Program-made: the position numbers and the translations under genes
Part shown: piece after piece, positions 1-10,709 of the stretch
Position numbering within the stretch: position 1 is the stretch's first letter
Layout of the letters: the number at the start of each line of letters is the position of its first letter
NCBI GenBank assembly: GCA_019246665.1
Contig: JAFAQA010000033.1
Span: 1 to 49,948 of the forward strand
Source: Hyphomicrobiales bacterium
Lineage (GTDB): Bacteria; Pseudomonadota; Alphaproteobacteria; Rhizobiales; Beijerinckiaceae
Direction: 5' to 3'
DNA: 49,948 nucleotides
The notes under the pieces: model-generated
What the model was told of the DNA's origin: nothing
Database searches by the model: none
The model's input: only the letters and a program-made list of their open reading frames with translations

Positions 1-72
1 CAGCATGCTTTAGAGGCGCGGGCAAGGATTTTAGAATTTTGAGGTTTCCGGTCCGACTCCGGAGAAAAGAAG

Positions 73-504
73 ATGGCAAGACACCAATCCAGCCGCCATG
101 ATCGAGGCCCTTCCCAACGCGCCCTTCGGGTGGGCGAGCTCGTGCGCCATGTGCTCGCCGAGCTCTTCTCACGCGGCGAGGTGCGCGACGAGGTTCTCGA
201 AAGCCATGTGATCACGATTCCCGAGGTGCGCATGTCACCCGATCTGCGCCTTGCCACCGCTTATATCATGCCGCTTGGCGGCAAGGACATCGGCCTGGTG
301 CTCGAGGCGCTCGATCGCAACAGGCGCTTCATCAAGGGAGAGGTCGCGCGGCGGATCAATTTGCGATACGCCCCGGAGATCCGCTTCCGTCGCGACGATA
401 CATTCGAGGAGGCCTCGCGCATCGACGCTCTCCTCCATTCCGAGAAGGTCCGGCGCGATCTCGAGACAGGCGGCAAAGCTGAAGATGACCCCGATGACGA
501 TTGA
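73..504 (+). CDS. rbfA: Ribosome-binding factor A
   Basis: ORF translation [19 protein letters not shown]...[19 protein letters not shown] matches RbfA; followed by truB-rpsO-pnp as in many proteobacteria. Confidence 0.95.
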   Translation: MARHQSSRHDRGPSQRALRVGELVRHVLAELFSRGEVRDEVLESHVITIPEVRMSPDLRLATAYIMPLGGKDIGLVLEALDRNRRFIKGEVARRINLRYAPEIRFRRDDTFEEASRIDALLHSEKVRRDLETGGKAEDDPDDD

Positions 505-1489
505 AGATGCGAGCGAGAGCTCCCGATCGAATGAAAGCTTGAGCGGGGAACCCCGTCAGCCGCAAGCCGCCCGCTTGAGAAAGCAGGATGTCAATGGCTG
601 GCTTATTCTAGACAAGCCGATCGGCATGACCTCGACGCACGCGGTCGCCGTCGCCAAGCGCCTGTTCAATGCCAAGAAAGCCGGTCACGCCGGCACGCTC
701 GATCCTTTGGCCTCGGGGCTTTTGCCCATCGCCTTCGGAGAGGCGACGAAGACCGTGCCTTTCGTCATGGACGGGCGCAAAGGATACCGCTTCACGGTGA
801 GCTGGGGCGAGGAGCGCGACACGGACGATAGCGAAGGCGCGGTGACTGCGTCGAGCGACGCTCGACCGTCTCAGGCCGCCCTCGAGGCCGCGCTCGCGCC
901 CTTCATCGGCGAGATTTTGCAGACTCCGCCACGATTTTCGGCAATCAAGATCGCCGGGGAGCGCGCCTATGATCTCTCACGCGCCGGCGAGACCGTCGAG
1001 CTCAAGGCACGGCTCGTCCGTATCGAGAAGCTCGTGATCGTCGAGCATAATGGCGAAACCAGCGTCTTCGAAGCCGTGTGCGGCAAGGGAACCTATGTTC
1101 GTGCCATCGCTCGCGATCTCGGCCGTGCGCTCGGCTGCTTCGGTCATGTGAGCGCGCTCCGTCGCACCCAAGTAGGGTCATTTTTTGAGAAAAACGCGAT
1201 TTCACTGGACGATCTTAGCGATTTGCGCCATAAGGCCGCCGCCGGCAAAGGAAATTTGGCCGGCGAATTACTGCCCGTTGCGACCGCGCTGGACGACATC
1301 CCGGCGCTGGCCGTGAGCCGGGCAGATGCAGGACGACTTCGGCGAGGCCAAAGCATCCTGCTGCGTGGGCGTGACGCCCCGCTCCTCCAGGGACGCATCA
1401 GCGTGACTTCGGAGGGCGCCTTGGTGGCGCTCGCGGAGGCGGAGGGGGCGGAGATCAGGCCAACGCGCATCTTCAATCTGGGCCGCTGA
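485..1489 (+). CDS. truB: tRNA pseudouridine(55) synthase TruB
   Basis: [52 protein letters not shown]; start trimmed from ORF 251 to the ATG at 485, overlapping the rbfA end. Confidence 0.95.
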   Translation: MTPMTIEDASESSRSNESLSGEPRQPQAARLRKQDVNGWLILDKPIGMTSTHAVAVAKRLFNAKKAGHAGTLDPLASGLLPIAFGEATKTVPFVMDGRKGYRFTVSWGEERDTDDSEGAVTASSDARPSQAALEAALAPFIGEILQTPPRFSAIKIAGERAYDLSRAGETVELKARLVRIEKLVIVEHNGETSVFEAVCGKGTYVRAIARDLGRALGCFGHVSALRRTQVGSFFEKNAISLDDLSDLRHKAAAGKGNLAGELLPVATALDDIPALAVSRADAGRLRRGQSILLRGRDAPLLQGRISVTSEGALVALAEAEGAEIRPTRIFNLGR

Positions 1490-1516
1490 GCGGCTTTTGC
1501 GAGAAAGGACAACCCG

Positions 1517-1786
1517 ATGTCGATTGCGGCCGAGCGCAAGAGCGCGCTCATTTCCGACTATGGCACGAAGAAGGGAGACACAGGCTCTCCCGACGTGCAG
1601 GTGGCGCTCCTGACCGAGCGCATCAACAATCTCACCGAGCACTTCAAGACGCATGTGAAGGACAACCATTCGCGGCGCGGCCTATTGAAGATGGTCTCGC
1701 AGCGCCGCTCGCTCCTGAACTATCTGAAGGACAAGGATGAGCCCCGTTACAAGGCGCTGATCGAGCGGCTGGGCATCCGCCGCTGA
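1517..1786 (+). CDS. rpsO: 30S ribosomal protein S15
   Basis: 89 aa; [52 protein letters not shown]. Confidence 0.98.
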   Translation: MSIAAERKSALISDYGTKKGDTGSPDVQVALLTERINNLTEHFKTHVKDNHSRRGLLKMVSQRRSLLNYLKDKDEPRYKALIERLGIRR

Positions 1787-2089
1787 CAAGTAGGCCCGCG
1801 CGCTCGATCCGCGCGAGTCGATTTTGCTGCGCCCGCGTCATGGTGATCGCGGGCGATGAACCCCGCCGGCAGGCCACGCCCGCCATGGCAGGATCGTTGG
1901 ACGCTTTCAGCGCCGAGCCCGTGGTCCGAAAGGCCGGGCCCCTCGTGTTGGCAAGCCGAGATCTTCAGGCTTGTCGGCCGAGATCGGAATTCCCGGCGCA
2001 TCGGGATTTCGACAGGCGCCAGCACGTCGAGAGCGTCTTGCCATCTTGCTCATGGCTCCGCGCCCGCCGGCCAACCATGAGGATGATCA

Positions 2090-4252
2090 ATGTTCGATGT
2101 TCAACGCGAAGTGCTGGATTGGGGCGGACGCCGCCTCGTCCTCGAGACCGGCAAAGTGGCCCGCCAGGCCGATGGCGCGGTGCTCGCGACTTATGGCGAC
2201 ACCGCGGTGCTCGCAACGGTGGTCGCGGCGAAGACGCCGAAGCCCGGCATCGACTTCATGCCGCTTACCGTGAATTACCAGGAGAAGGCCTTCGCTGCCG
2301 GCCGCATTCCGGGCGGGTTCTTCAAGCGTGAAGGGCGCCCTTCCGAGAAGGAAGTGCTCGTCTCGCGCCTGATCGACCGGCCCATCCGGCCGCTCTTCAT
2401 CGACGGTTGGCGCTGCGACACGCAGGTGATCGTCACGGTGCTTTCGCATGACCTCGAGAACGATCCCGACATGGTCTCCATGATCGCCGCCTCCGCGGCG
2501 TTGACGCTCTCGGGCGTGCCGTTCATGGGGCCGATCGGCGGCGCGCGCGTCGCCTCCATTGACGGCCAATACGTGCTCAATCCGACGCTCGATCAGATGA
2601 AGGACAGCGCGCTCGACCTCGTGGTCGCGGGCACGCAAGACGCCGTGCTCATGGTCGAGTCGGAAGCCAAGGAGCTTTCCGAGGACGCCATGCTCGGCGC
2701 CGTGATGTTCGGCCACAAGGGATTCCAGCCCGTTATCGAGGCGATCATCCGCCTCGCCGAAATGGCCGGCAAGGAGCCGCGCGACGTGGCGAAGCCCGAT
2801 CATTCGGCCCTCGAGAAGGCGGTGCTCGAGCTCGCGGAAGCGGATTTGCGCGCCGCCTACAAGATTACCGCGAAGCAGGAGCGCTACAATGCCGTGGACG
2901 CCGTGAAGGCGAAGATCAGCGCGCGGTTTTTCCCTGACGGCGACGAAACGGGAGGCCATACCAAGGAGGAGGTGGCCGGCGTCTTCAAGGAGCTACAAGC
3001 GAAGATCGTCCGTTGGAACATTCTCGACGACGGCACACGCATCGACGGGCGCGACGTGCGGACAGTGCGCCCGATCGTGAGCGAGGTGGGCATCTTGCCG
3101 CGCACGCACGGCTCGGCGCTCTTCACCCGCGGCGAGACCCAAGCGATGGTGGTGGCGACGCTGGGCACCGGAGATGACGAGCAATTCATCGACGAGCTCG
3201 AAGGCACGCGCAAGGAGACCTTCCTGCTCCACTATAACTTCCCGCCCTATTCGGTGGGCGAGACCGGGCGCATGGGTTCACCGGGTCGGCGCGAGATTGG
3301 CCATGGAAAGCTCGCCTGGCGCGCCGTGCACCCTTTGCTGCCGCCCCACCATGAGTTCCCCTACACGATCCGTCTCGTATCCGAGATCACGGAGTCGAAC
3401 GGCTCGTCCTCGATGGCGACGGTTTGCGGCTCCTCCCTGGCGCTGATGGATGCGGGCGTGCCGCTCAGGCGTCCGGTGGCCGGCATCGCCATGGGCCTCA
3501 TCCTCGAAGGCGAGCGCTTCGCCGTGCTCTCCGATATTCTTGGCGACGAGGACCATCTCGGTGACATGGATTTCAAGGTGGCGGGGACCGATAACGGCAT
3601 CACCTCGCTGCAGATGGACATCAAGATCACCGGCATCACCGAGGAGATCATGCGCGTCGCTCTCGCTCAGGCGAAGGATGGACGGCTGCATATCCTCCAC
3701 GAGATGGGCAAGGCGCTGACGGGCGCCCGGGCCGAGCTCGGCCAATACGCGCCCCGCATCGAGGTGATCCAGATTCCGGTCGACAAGATCCGCGAGGTGA
3801 TCGGCTCGGGTGGCAAGGTGATCCGCGAGATCGTCGAGAAGACGGGCGCCAAGATCGACATCTCCGACGATGGCATGGTGAAGGTTGCCTCCGCCAATCA
3901 TGAGTCGATCGCCGCCGCGCTCAACTGGATCAAGTCGATCGCGTCGGAGCCCGAGCCCGGCCATATCTATGACGGCACGGTCGTCAAGGTGATGGAGTTC
4001 GGCGCCTTCGTGAACTTCTTCGGACCCAAGGACGGCCTCGTCCATATCTCGGAGCTTGCGCCGCGCCGCGTCGCCAAGGTGACCGATGTGGTCAAGGAAG
4101 GCGACAAGGTGAAGGTGAAGTTCCTCGGCATGGACGATCGCGGCAAAACGCGCCTTTCGATGAAAGTCGTCGATCAGGCGACCGGCGAGGACATCAGCGA
4201 GAAGCTGCGCGCCGAGCGCGACGCCGAACGGGCGCAGAAGCAGACGGCTTGA
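2090..4252 (+). CDS. pnp: Polyribonucleotide nucleotidyltransferase
   Basis: 720 aa with RNase PH repeats, KH ([15 protein letters not shown]) and S1 ([28 protein letters not shown]) domains. Confidence 0.98.
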   Translation: MFDVQREVLDWGGRRLVLETGKVARQADGAVLATYGDTAVLATVVAAKTPKPGIDFMPLTVNYQEKAFAAGRIPGGFFKREGRPSEKEVLVSRLIDRPIRPLFIDGWRCDTQVIVTVLSHDLENDPDMVSMIAASAALTLSGVPFMGPIGGARVASIDGQYVLNPTLDQMKDSALDLVVAGTQDAVLMVESEAKELSEDAMLGAVMFGHKGFQPVIEAIIRLAEMAGKEPRDVAKPDHSALEKAVLELAEADLRAAYKITAKQERYNAVDAVKAKISARFFPDGDETGGHTKEEVAGVFKELQAKIVRWNILDDGTRIDGRDVRTVRPIVSEVGILPRTHGSALFTRGETQAMVVATLGTGDDEQFIDELEGTRKETFLLHYNFPPYSVGETGRMGSPGRREIGHGKLAWRAVHPLLPPHHEFPYTIRLVSEITESNGSSSMATVCGSSLALMDAGVPLRRPVAGIAMGLILEGERFAVLSDILGDEDHLGDMDFKVAGTDNGITSLQMDIKITGITEEIMRVALAQAKDGRLHILHEMGKALTGARAELGQYAPRIEVIQIPVDKIREVIGSGGKVIREIVEKTGAKIDISDDGMVKVASANHESIAAALNWIKSIASEPEPGHIYDGTVVKVMEFGAFVNFFGPKDGLVHISELAPRRVAKVTDVVKEGDKVKVKFLGMDDRGKTRLSMKVVDQATGEDISEKLRAERDAERAQKQTA

Positions 4253-4423
4253 TGCGAGACCTCAACGCGTCCTCCTTCACGGAGGGCGCGATGAGCATTC
4301 GCCTTTGCGAGCAAATCGCGGCGCGGCTTGGAGCCACTTTTCCGCCCCATGCTCTTGGACGCGCGGCTTCGATGAAGACGTCGGACGCTCTTTCTACGTC
4401 CGACCTCATCTGGGGACCGCCTC

Positions 4424-5791
4424 ATGGCCGAAGCCGTGCCGCGCGAATATTCTGAAACACGAAGCGTCGTCGGGCCCACGCCTCGTCATCGGATGGTGGT
4501 GGTTGGGGGCGGAGCCGCGGGGCTCGAACTCGTCACGCAGCTTGGCGACCGGCTCGGCAAGCGCCGCCTCGCCGACATTGTGCTTATCGAAAAGAGTCGC
4601 ACTCATTTGTGGAAGCCGCTTCTGCACGCAGTCGCGGCAGGAAGCATGGATGCGAGCGAGCATCAGCTCAATTATTTGGCGCAAGCTCATTGGCATCATT
4701 TCCGCTACCAATATGGGGAGATGGTCGGTCTTGATCGCTCCGGCAAGCGCGTGCATCTCGGCCCGACATTCGATCAGGAAGGGCGTCAGATCACCGCGGC
4801 GCGAAGTGTAGGCTACGACACGCTGGTGATCGCCATCGGCAGCATCACCAACGATTTCGGCACTCCGGGTGCTGCGGAGCATGCCGTCCCGCTCGATACG
4901 CCCGAACAGGCGGAACGCTTCCACAATCGCCTGGTGAACGCCTTTTTGCGGGCTCAGTCGCAGGACGAAGCCGTACGGCCCGGCCAACTCCACGTCGCCG
5001 TCATCGGCGCCGGGGCGACCGGCACCGAGCTCGCGGCCGAATTGTATCAGACGGCTCGGGAGGTCGCCGCCTTCGGATTGGATCACGTCGATCCCGACAA
5101 GGACATCCGCATCGTTCTCGTCGAGGCGGCCGAACGCATCCTGCCCGCCTTGCCCGAGCGCATCGCCGCCGCGACGCTCGACATCCTGGACAATCTCGGC
5201 GTCGAGGTGCGCACCAAGGCTCTGGTCGCCGAGGTGCGGGCCGACGGCGTGAAGCTCGCGACGGGCGAGATCATCCCCTCCGAGCTCGTGGTCTGGGCCG
5301 CTGGCGTCAAGGGGCCGGAAGTATTGCGCGGCCTCGACGGGCTCGAGGTGAACCGTATTAACCAGCTCGTGGTGACGAACGCGTTGCTGACGACGCGGGA
5401 TCCGGACATTTTCGCCATCGGAGACTGCGCCGCCTGCCCGAGAGAAGGCGACCCGCAACCGGTGCCGCCGCGCGCCCAGGCTGCCCATCAAGAGGCCTCC
5501 CATCTCCTGCGCCAAATGAAGCGTCGGCTCGAGGGCAAGCCACTCGAACCTTTTGTCTATCGCGATTTCGGCTCGCTCGTCTCCTTCGGTCGCCTGGGAG
5601 CGATCGGCAATCTGATGGGTTTCTTCATGGGAAAGGGCCTGTTCGTCGAAGGTGCGCTGGCGCGCCTCATGTACCGATCGCTTTACAAGATGCACGAGAC
5701 TGCGCTGCACGGCGTCGCGAAGACCCTGATCGGCACTTTGGCGCGTGGCCTATCGCGTCGCGGCGGCGAACCGAGGGTCAAGCTGCACTGA
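4424..5791 (+). CDS. NAD(P)/FAD-dependent oxidoreductase, NDH-2-type NADH dehydrogenase
   Basis: Two Rossmann motifs (VVVGGGAAGLEL; VAVIGAGATGTELAAEL), IFAIGDCAACP, NDH-2-like LWKPLLHAVAAG. Confidence 0.85.
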   Translation: MAEAVPREYSETRSVVGPTPRHRMVVVGGGAAGLELVTQLGDRLGKRRLADIVLIEKSRTHLWKPLLHAVAAGSMDASEHQLNYLAQAHWHHFRYQYGEMVGLDRSGKRVHLGPTFDQEGRQITAARSVGYDTLVIAIGSITNDFGTPGAAEHAVPLDTPEQAERFHNRLVNAFLRAQSQDEAVRPGQLHVAVIGAGATGTELAAELYQTAREVAAFGLDHVDPDKDIRIVLVEAAERILPALPERIAAATLDILDNLGVEVRTKALVAEVRADGVKLATGEIIPSELVVWAAGVKGPEVLRGLDGLEVNRINQLVVTNALLTTRDPDIFAIGDCAACPREGDPQPVPPRAQAAHQEASHLLRQMKRRLEGKPLEPFVYRDFGSLVSFGRLGAIGNLMGFFMGKGLFVEGALARLMYRSLYKMHETALHGVAKTLIGTLARGLSRRGGEPRVKLH

Positions 5792-5831
5792 CGGCTCGGG
5801 CCAGCGTCGGCAATGACAGGGCGGCGCCCGC

Positions 5832-6287
5832 CTATTCGGGCGATATGCGGGGCTGCGTGTTCGGTTCGAGCGGGGGCTCAGGCGCGTCCGTTTCGGGCAG
5901 ATGCGTGGCATCGAGCGACAGGACGCTCCCCATCCAGAGCGCGTGGTTCAAATGGTCGTCCCGGGGCCGATCCGTGTTGGGGTGCACCAGAATCGTCAAG
6001 CCCAAGCGGTTGAGCATCAGCCAAGGCACGATTTGCGGAAACGTCTCCTTGGCGAAGGAGATTTGAAACATCGCGCTCGGATGCGGCCCGACTGGCGCGT
6101 CATGCCAATTTCCATTGCGCACGAGGAACCGCTCCGCCACGAGCTCGCGCAAGCGCTCGGCCTTGTCGCGCGTCGTGCGCGGGTCGTAATAAACATGAGC
6201 ATGGAAGCTCGATATGCGCGACAAAGCCTCTGGCTTCGCGGGGATATCGGACGGTTTTTGGCTCCGGCTTTGACGCTTCGTTTCCAT
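5832..6287 (-). CDS. DOPA 4,5-dioxygenase family protein
   Basis: FHAHVYYDPRTTRDKAERLRE...VGPHPSAMFQISF...LNRLGLTILVHPNTDRPRDDHLNHALWMG; start at METKRQ is the likely one, longer ORF to 6380 possible. Confidence 0.8.
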   Translation of the reverse strand: METKRQSRSQKPSDIPAKPEALSRISSFHAHVYYDPRTTRDKAERLRELVAERFLVRNGNWHDAPVGPHPSAMFQISFAKETFPQIVPWLMLNRLGLTILVHPNTDRPRDDHLNHALWMGSVLSLDATHLPETDAPEPPLEPNTQPRISPE

Positions 6288-6376
6288 TTGCAACCTTCCC
6301 TCGTTCAGCGGCCCTGATTTTACAATGATGATATGCGGCAAAGTCGGCCATTCTTCGAAACTCGATCGCCGGATCC

Positions 6377-8434
6377 TCATCTCATCATAGCGGCAACGTT
6401 GCCGCCATCGACGGTCATCACGTCGCCGGTGGTCTTCTGCATGAGCGCCTGGGCCACGAACGCGTCGGCCACATCCTGAGCGGTGACTTCCTCACGCAAC
6501 AGATTGCCGGCCATATAGTCGGAAGGTGAAACGCCGCGAGCCTCGGCGCGTTCTTCGATCATCTGTGGCGTGAGCAGGCCGGAGCGGATGCGGTCTGGAT
6601 TGAGCGCGTTGACTCGAATGCCGTCGCCGCCGTGCTCCAGCGCATATTGACGAACGAGGGCGAGAAGAGCTGCTTTCGATGTCCCATAGGCGCCGAAATT
6701 CGGGCCCGGATTGACGGCCTGCTTCGAGACGTTAAAGAGCAGCACGCCACCGAGGTTTTGCCGCTTCATGATAGCGATCGCTTTCCGCGCCACATTCTGG
6801 TGGGCGAAGAAATTGATCTCGAAGCTTTGGCGCAAGGTTTCCTCCGGCATCTCGGCCATCATGCCGGTGAGCGCGGTCCCGGCGTTCGACACCAGAATGT
6901 CGACCCCGCCGAAGCTCTCGACGACTTTCGCGACGGCGATCTCAACCGATGCCTTTTCGGTCACGTCGCAGGTGAGGCCGAGCGCATTGTCACCCAGCGA
7001 TTTCGCGACCTCGGCAACCGCCCTCGAATCGATGTCGAGGATCGCGACCTCCGCGCCCTCGCGTGCAAAGGCTCTTGCGGTCGCGGCGCCAATAGCGCCC
7101 GCCCCTCCCGTCACCATGACCACGTGGCGCGCGAGGCGCTTCGGCGTCGATTTGCCCAGCTTTGCTTGCTCGAGTGACCAATATTCCATATCGAACTGGT
7201 CATCTTCGCCGATGGGCTCGTAACGGCCGATCGCCTCGGCGCCGATCATCGACACCATCGCGGCTTCGAACAGGTCTGCCGCGATCTTTGCCTCCAGCTT
7301 GTCTTTGCCCACGCCGAGAAGACCGATCCCAGGAACAAGGATGACGCGCGGAATCGGGTCGAGCGCTTTTTTCCTGCCGCCGGCGCGCGCGTTCTGATGC
7401 GAAAAATACGCTTCATACTCGGCGACATAGTTCCGTATCGCGCGCGACGTGCCCTCTGCCCAGCCGTCGAGCGCGTCATGCATCGGGGTCGCGAGCATCA
7501 GCGGCTTGCCCTTGAGGCGGATGATGTGATCGGGCGTCGCGGGACCGCGCAGCGCGCAAGCTGAGAGCTTCTCATCGGCGAGGAAAGCTTCGATCTCAGG
7601 CCCTTTGCGCCAATCGAAAATCCAGCGACGCGGCCATGCAGTTTGCGCGCCGGTCGCCAACGCGCCTCGCAGCGCCGGGAACAACAAGGCTGCCTCCGGC
7701 AACGTCACGTCTCCCTGCTTGCGAGCCTTGGGACGGCCCGTTGCGCTCACCGCGATGTAATTCTCGGCAAGGGTCACGAACTCGATCATATGCTCATAGG
7801 ACTCACGCGCCGTGGCGCCGAAAGTGAAGATGCCGTGCTTGATCAGCATCAGCCCTTCGACATGCGGATTGGCCTCGAAGGCCGAAGCCGCCGCCTTCGC
7901 AAGGCCAAAGCCGGGAAGCACATAAGGCACGCAAGCGATGCGCTCTCCATAAATGCGCCGGCAGATTTCCTCGACATCGGGCTGGTCGGCGATCGACACC
8001 GCGGCGACCGAATGCGTGTGATCGATGAATTTGTGCGGCAGGAAAGCGTGCAGCAATGTCTCGACCGAAGGGTTCGGCGCTCCGCTGTCGAGAAGATTGG
8101 CACGCTGCACGCTCACCATCTCCTCATCCGCAAGCTTGTCGAGCGCTCGCAACCGCAATAGCGGCTCCAGCCGCACGGCGGGATGACCTTCCGGCTCGAT
8201 GGTGGCGAGATCCCAACCGCTTCCTTTGACGCAGAGCACCAATACCTCGTCGCCGTACACATCGCGCATCCGTGTCTTGGTCGAGGTGTTCCCCCCGCCA
8301 TGGAGCACGAGCCGCGGATCGGTGCCAAGAAGTCGTGCCGAATAGGTTCGCAAGGCGAGATCCTCTTCGATGCCGCGCTCCGCATAACGTGCGACGGCGC
8401 GCCTCGCCTCCGCTTCCGACCAGCGGCTCTCCAT
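6377..8434 (-). CDS. Bifunctional class II aldolase / short-chain dehydrogenase (rhamnulose-1-phosphate aldolase/alcohol dehydrogenase type)
   Basis: N-terminal aldolase-like region (LVLHGGGNTSTKT, HTHSVAAVSIAD) fused to an SDR (MVTGGAGAIGAATARAFA, VSNAGTA, YGTSKAALLALVRQYALE). Confidence 0.88.
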   Translation of the reverse strand: MESRWSEAEARRAVARYAERGIEEDLALRTYSARLLGTDPRLVLHGGGNTSTKTRMRDVYGDEVLVLCVKGSGWDLATIEPEGHPAVRLEPLLRLRALDKLADEEMVSVQRANLLDSGAPNPSVETLLHAFLPHKFIDHTHSVAAVSIADQPDVEEICRRIYGERIACVPYVLPGFGLAKAAASAFEANPHVEGLMLIKHGIFTFGATARESYEHMIEFVTLAENYIAVSATGRPKARKQGDVTLPEAALLFPALRGALATGAQTAWPRRWIFDWRKGPEIEAFLADEKLSACALRGPATPDHIIRLKGKPLMLATPMHDALDGWAEGTSRAIRNYVAEYEAYFSHQNARAGGRKKALDPIPRVILVPGIGLLGVGKDKLEAKIAADLFEAAMVSMIGAEAIGRYEPIGEDDQFDMEYWSLEQAKLGKSTPKRLARHVVMVTGGAGAIGAATARAFAREGAEVAILDIDSRAVAEVAKSLGDNALGLTCDVTEKASVEIAVAKVVESFGGVDILVSNAGTALTGMMAEMPEETLRQSFEINFFAHQNVARKAIAIMKRQNLGGVLLFNVSKQAVNPGPNFGAYGTSKAALLALVRQYALEHGGDGIRVNALNPDRIRSGLLTPQMIEERAEARGVSPSDYMAGNLLREEVTAQDVADAFVAQALMQKTTGDVMTVDGGNVAAMMR

Positions 8435-9265
8435 TCAGGTCTCCTGCGCCTCATGATATTTCTTCCGGATCATCTCGATATCGACCGTCGGCTTCGGTCG
8501 CGAGATCTTCAGCTCGTCGAGCGTGTCGGCGATGATCTCGGAAGCCACGAGATTGCGCACCGGCTTGCGATCGGACGGCACCACATACCAGGGCGCGCGC
8601 GCCGTGCTCGTCTTCGAGAGCGCGTCCTCATAGGCCTTCATGTAATCACCCCAGAATGCGCGCTCGGTGTAATCGTCCTCGCTGATCTTCCACCGCTTGT
8701 CGGACTCGTCCAGACGATCCTTGAAGCGGCGAAGCTGCTCTTCTTTGGAAATGTGCAGGAAGAGCTTGACCAGGGTCGTGCGATTGCGGTGCAGGAGCTT
8801 TTCGAATGCGTTGATCATCTCGTAGCGCTTCGACCAGACCTTCTTAGGAACGAGCTTGTGCACGCGTTCCACCAGCACCGCCTCGTAATGGCTCCTGTTG
8901 AAGATCGAGACCCAGCCGCTCGCCGGCGCCCGCTTGTGGTGGCGCCATAAGAAGTCATGCGCCGCTTCCTCGGATGTCGGCACCTTGAAAGAGGTGACGG
9001 TGCAGCTCATGGGGTTCATGGCGGAGAGGATGTGCTTGACGACACCGTCCTTGCCGGCCGCATCCAGGCCTTGCAGCACGATCAGCACCGAATGGCGGCG
9101 CTCCGCGTAGATGCGCAGTTGCTGATCGGCCATGCGGGCGCGATTCTTCTCGATGCGGGTGTCGATCTCCTGATTGTCAAGCGAGACCTCCGAAAAGCGC
9201 GGGTCGATGCGGTCGAGCCGCACCTGCGTCTCGGGCTTGACGATGAGCTCTTTGCGGTAATCCAT
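8435..9265 (-). CDS. ppk2: Polyphosphate kinase 2 family protein
   Basis: VLIVLQGLDAAGKDGVVKHILSAMNP Walker A, FNRSHYEAVLVERVH, WYVVPSDRKPVRNL; start trimmed to MDYRKEL. Confidence 0.9.
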   Translation of the reverse strand: MDYRKELIVKPETQVRLDRIDPRFSEVSLDNQEIDTRIEKNRARMADQQLRIYAERRHSVLIVLQGLDAAGKDGVVKHILSAMNPMSCTVTSFKVPTSEEAAHDFLWRHHKRAPASGWVSIFNRSHYEAVLVERVHKLVPKKVWSKRYEMINAFEKLLHRNRTTLVKLFLHISKEEQLRRFKDRLDESDKRWKISEDDYTERAFWGDYMKAYEDALSKTSTARAPWYVVPSDRKPVRNLVASEIIADTLDELKISRPKPTVDIEMIRKKYHEAQET

Positions 9266-9386
9266 CGCGGCGCTCCCCGTGGATGGCCAAGCGTCCATGC
9301 GAACACAATGGGGCTCGGTCACACTCCTCGCCCCTGAGAAGGCCAAAAGATTTCATCAACCTTCGGCGTCCCGGGCCTCTGCGAGG

Positions 9387-10619
9387 CTATCGCCCCGCAC
9401 GCAGGGCGTCGAGCACCATACCGCCGGGTCGGCCCGTCTGGGGGAGGCCGAGCCTTGCCTCATAGGCCTTGATCGCTTCATGCGTCTTGGCGCCGACGGC
9501 GCCATCCGGCGTCCCGACGTCGTAGCCGCGTTGCGTCAAAAGACCCTGGACCTCCTTGCGTTCAGCGCGTGAGAGACCGCGATCATTCGTCGGCCACGTG
9601 CCGACGAGCGGGCCTGCACCTTTCAGCCGGTCGGAAAGGAGAGAAATCGCGAGCGCATAGGACTCGGCCGCATTGTAGGAATAGATCGCATCGAAATTAT
9701 GCGTCACCAGAAAAGCTGGCCCTTCGCGACCCGCAGGGACGATGAGACCTGCCGTTCCCGAAGCAGGCAGGGCGTGCCCGTCGGCCCGCCTGATGCCAGC
9801 GGCCGCCCAAGCCGAAAACGGCCGCTTGGCGCCTCGTCCGGTGGGGCCACGGTAACCCTCCGGCAGAACGACTTCGAAACCCCAGCTCTCCCCCGTCGTC
9901 CAGCCGGACCTGCGCAAAAAATTCGCAGTCGAGCCGAGCGCGTTCGGCACCGAGTCAACGATATCGCGCTTGCCGCTGCCATCCATGTCCACCGCGAGCC
10001 GCATGAAGGTCGAGGGCATGAATTGCGTATGCCCGAAGGCCCCGGCCCAGGAACCAACGAGATGTTCCGGGTTGACGTTGCCGTCATCGATGATCTTGAG
10101 GGTGGTGATCAACTCGCCGCGAAAATACGAAGCCTTCTCGCCGTAGCAGGCGAGCGTCGCGAGCGATTGCACCAAGGGACGCTTGCCGATGGATTTGCCG
10201 AAATCGGACTCGACGCCCCAGACGGCGACCACCACATGGCGATCGACCCCAAAGCGCGCCTCGACGGCATCGAGCGTCGATCGCCATTGCGCCAGCATGG
10301 CCCGGCCATCCGCGATACGCTGGTCGTCGACGAGCGCGGCGAGATAATCCCAGATCGGCGTCTTGAACTCCGGCTGCTGCTGTTGGAGATCGAGCACGGT
10401 CCTGTCGGGGGAGAGCCCCCGCAACTGCGAATCGAAGGTTGCGGCCGAGACCCCCTTGGCGGCGGCTTCCGCGCGTACGCCTTCGAGGCAGGCGCCGAAA
10501 TCCTGCTCGGCATGGACCGGGCTCAAGGCGGCAAGGCTCATGAACTCAACCACTCCGACAAGGAGAAGGGCGAGACGGCGATTTTGCGGGCGAAGGATCA
10601 GGTTCGACATGAGGGCCAT
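9387..10619 (-). CDS. Lytic murein transglycosylase (MltB family) with C-terminal peptidoglycan-binding domain
   Basis: VVVAVWGVESDFGKSIG, GSWAGAFGHTQFMPSTF; C-term GLLTQRGYDVGTPDGAVGAKTHEAIKAYEARLGLPQTG; signal peptide. Confidence 0.9.
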   Translation of the reverse strand: MALMSNLILRPQNRRLALLLVGVVEFMSLAALSPVHAEQDFGACLEGVRAEAAAKGVSAATFDSQLRGLSPDRTVLDLQQQQPEFKTPIWDYLAALVDDQRIADGRAMLAQWRSTLDAVEARFGVDRHVVVAVWGVESDFGKSIGKRPLVQSLATLACYGEKASYFRGELITTLKIIDDGNVNPEHLVGSWAGAFGHTQFMPSTFMRLAVDMDGSGKRDIVDSVPNALGSTANFLRRSGWTTGESWGFEVVLPEGYRGPTGRGAKRPFSAWAAAGIRRADGHALPASGTAGLIVPAGREGPAFLVTHNFDAIYSYNAAESYALAISLLSDRLKGAGPLVGTWPTNDRGLSRAERKEVQGLLTQRGYDVGTPDGAVGAKTHEAIKAYEARLGLPQTGRPGGMVLDALRAGR

Positions 10620-10709
10620 TTAAGGGGTGCTTATGGTTAAAAATGGGTAAGGGTCTCGTGCACGATCGTCCCGCTGCTGATGAGGGCGCGTAGAAATTGC
10701 AGAGCCCTC

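Noticed and set aside
1840-2331. Plus-strand ORFs in the rpsO-pnp gap
   Set aside because: Run into pnp out of frame, no recognisable domain, Arg/Pro-rich composition; treated as leader RNA
2087-2959. 290-aa minus-strand ORF antisense to pnp
   Set aside because: pnp is conserved and complete; shadow ORF
4406-5710. 434-aa minus-strand ORF antisense to the NDH-2-like gene
   Set aside because: Arg/His/Asp-rich translation with no recognisable domain; typical antisense ORF produced by high-GC codon bias
10640-10709. attL/attR or tRNA-based integration site for the HEPN pair
   Set aside because: No tRNA gene, integrase or convincing flanking direct repeats could be seen
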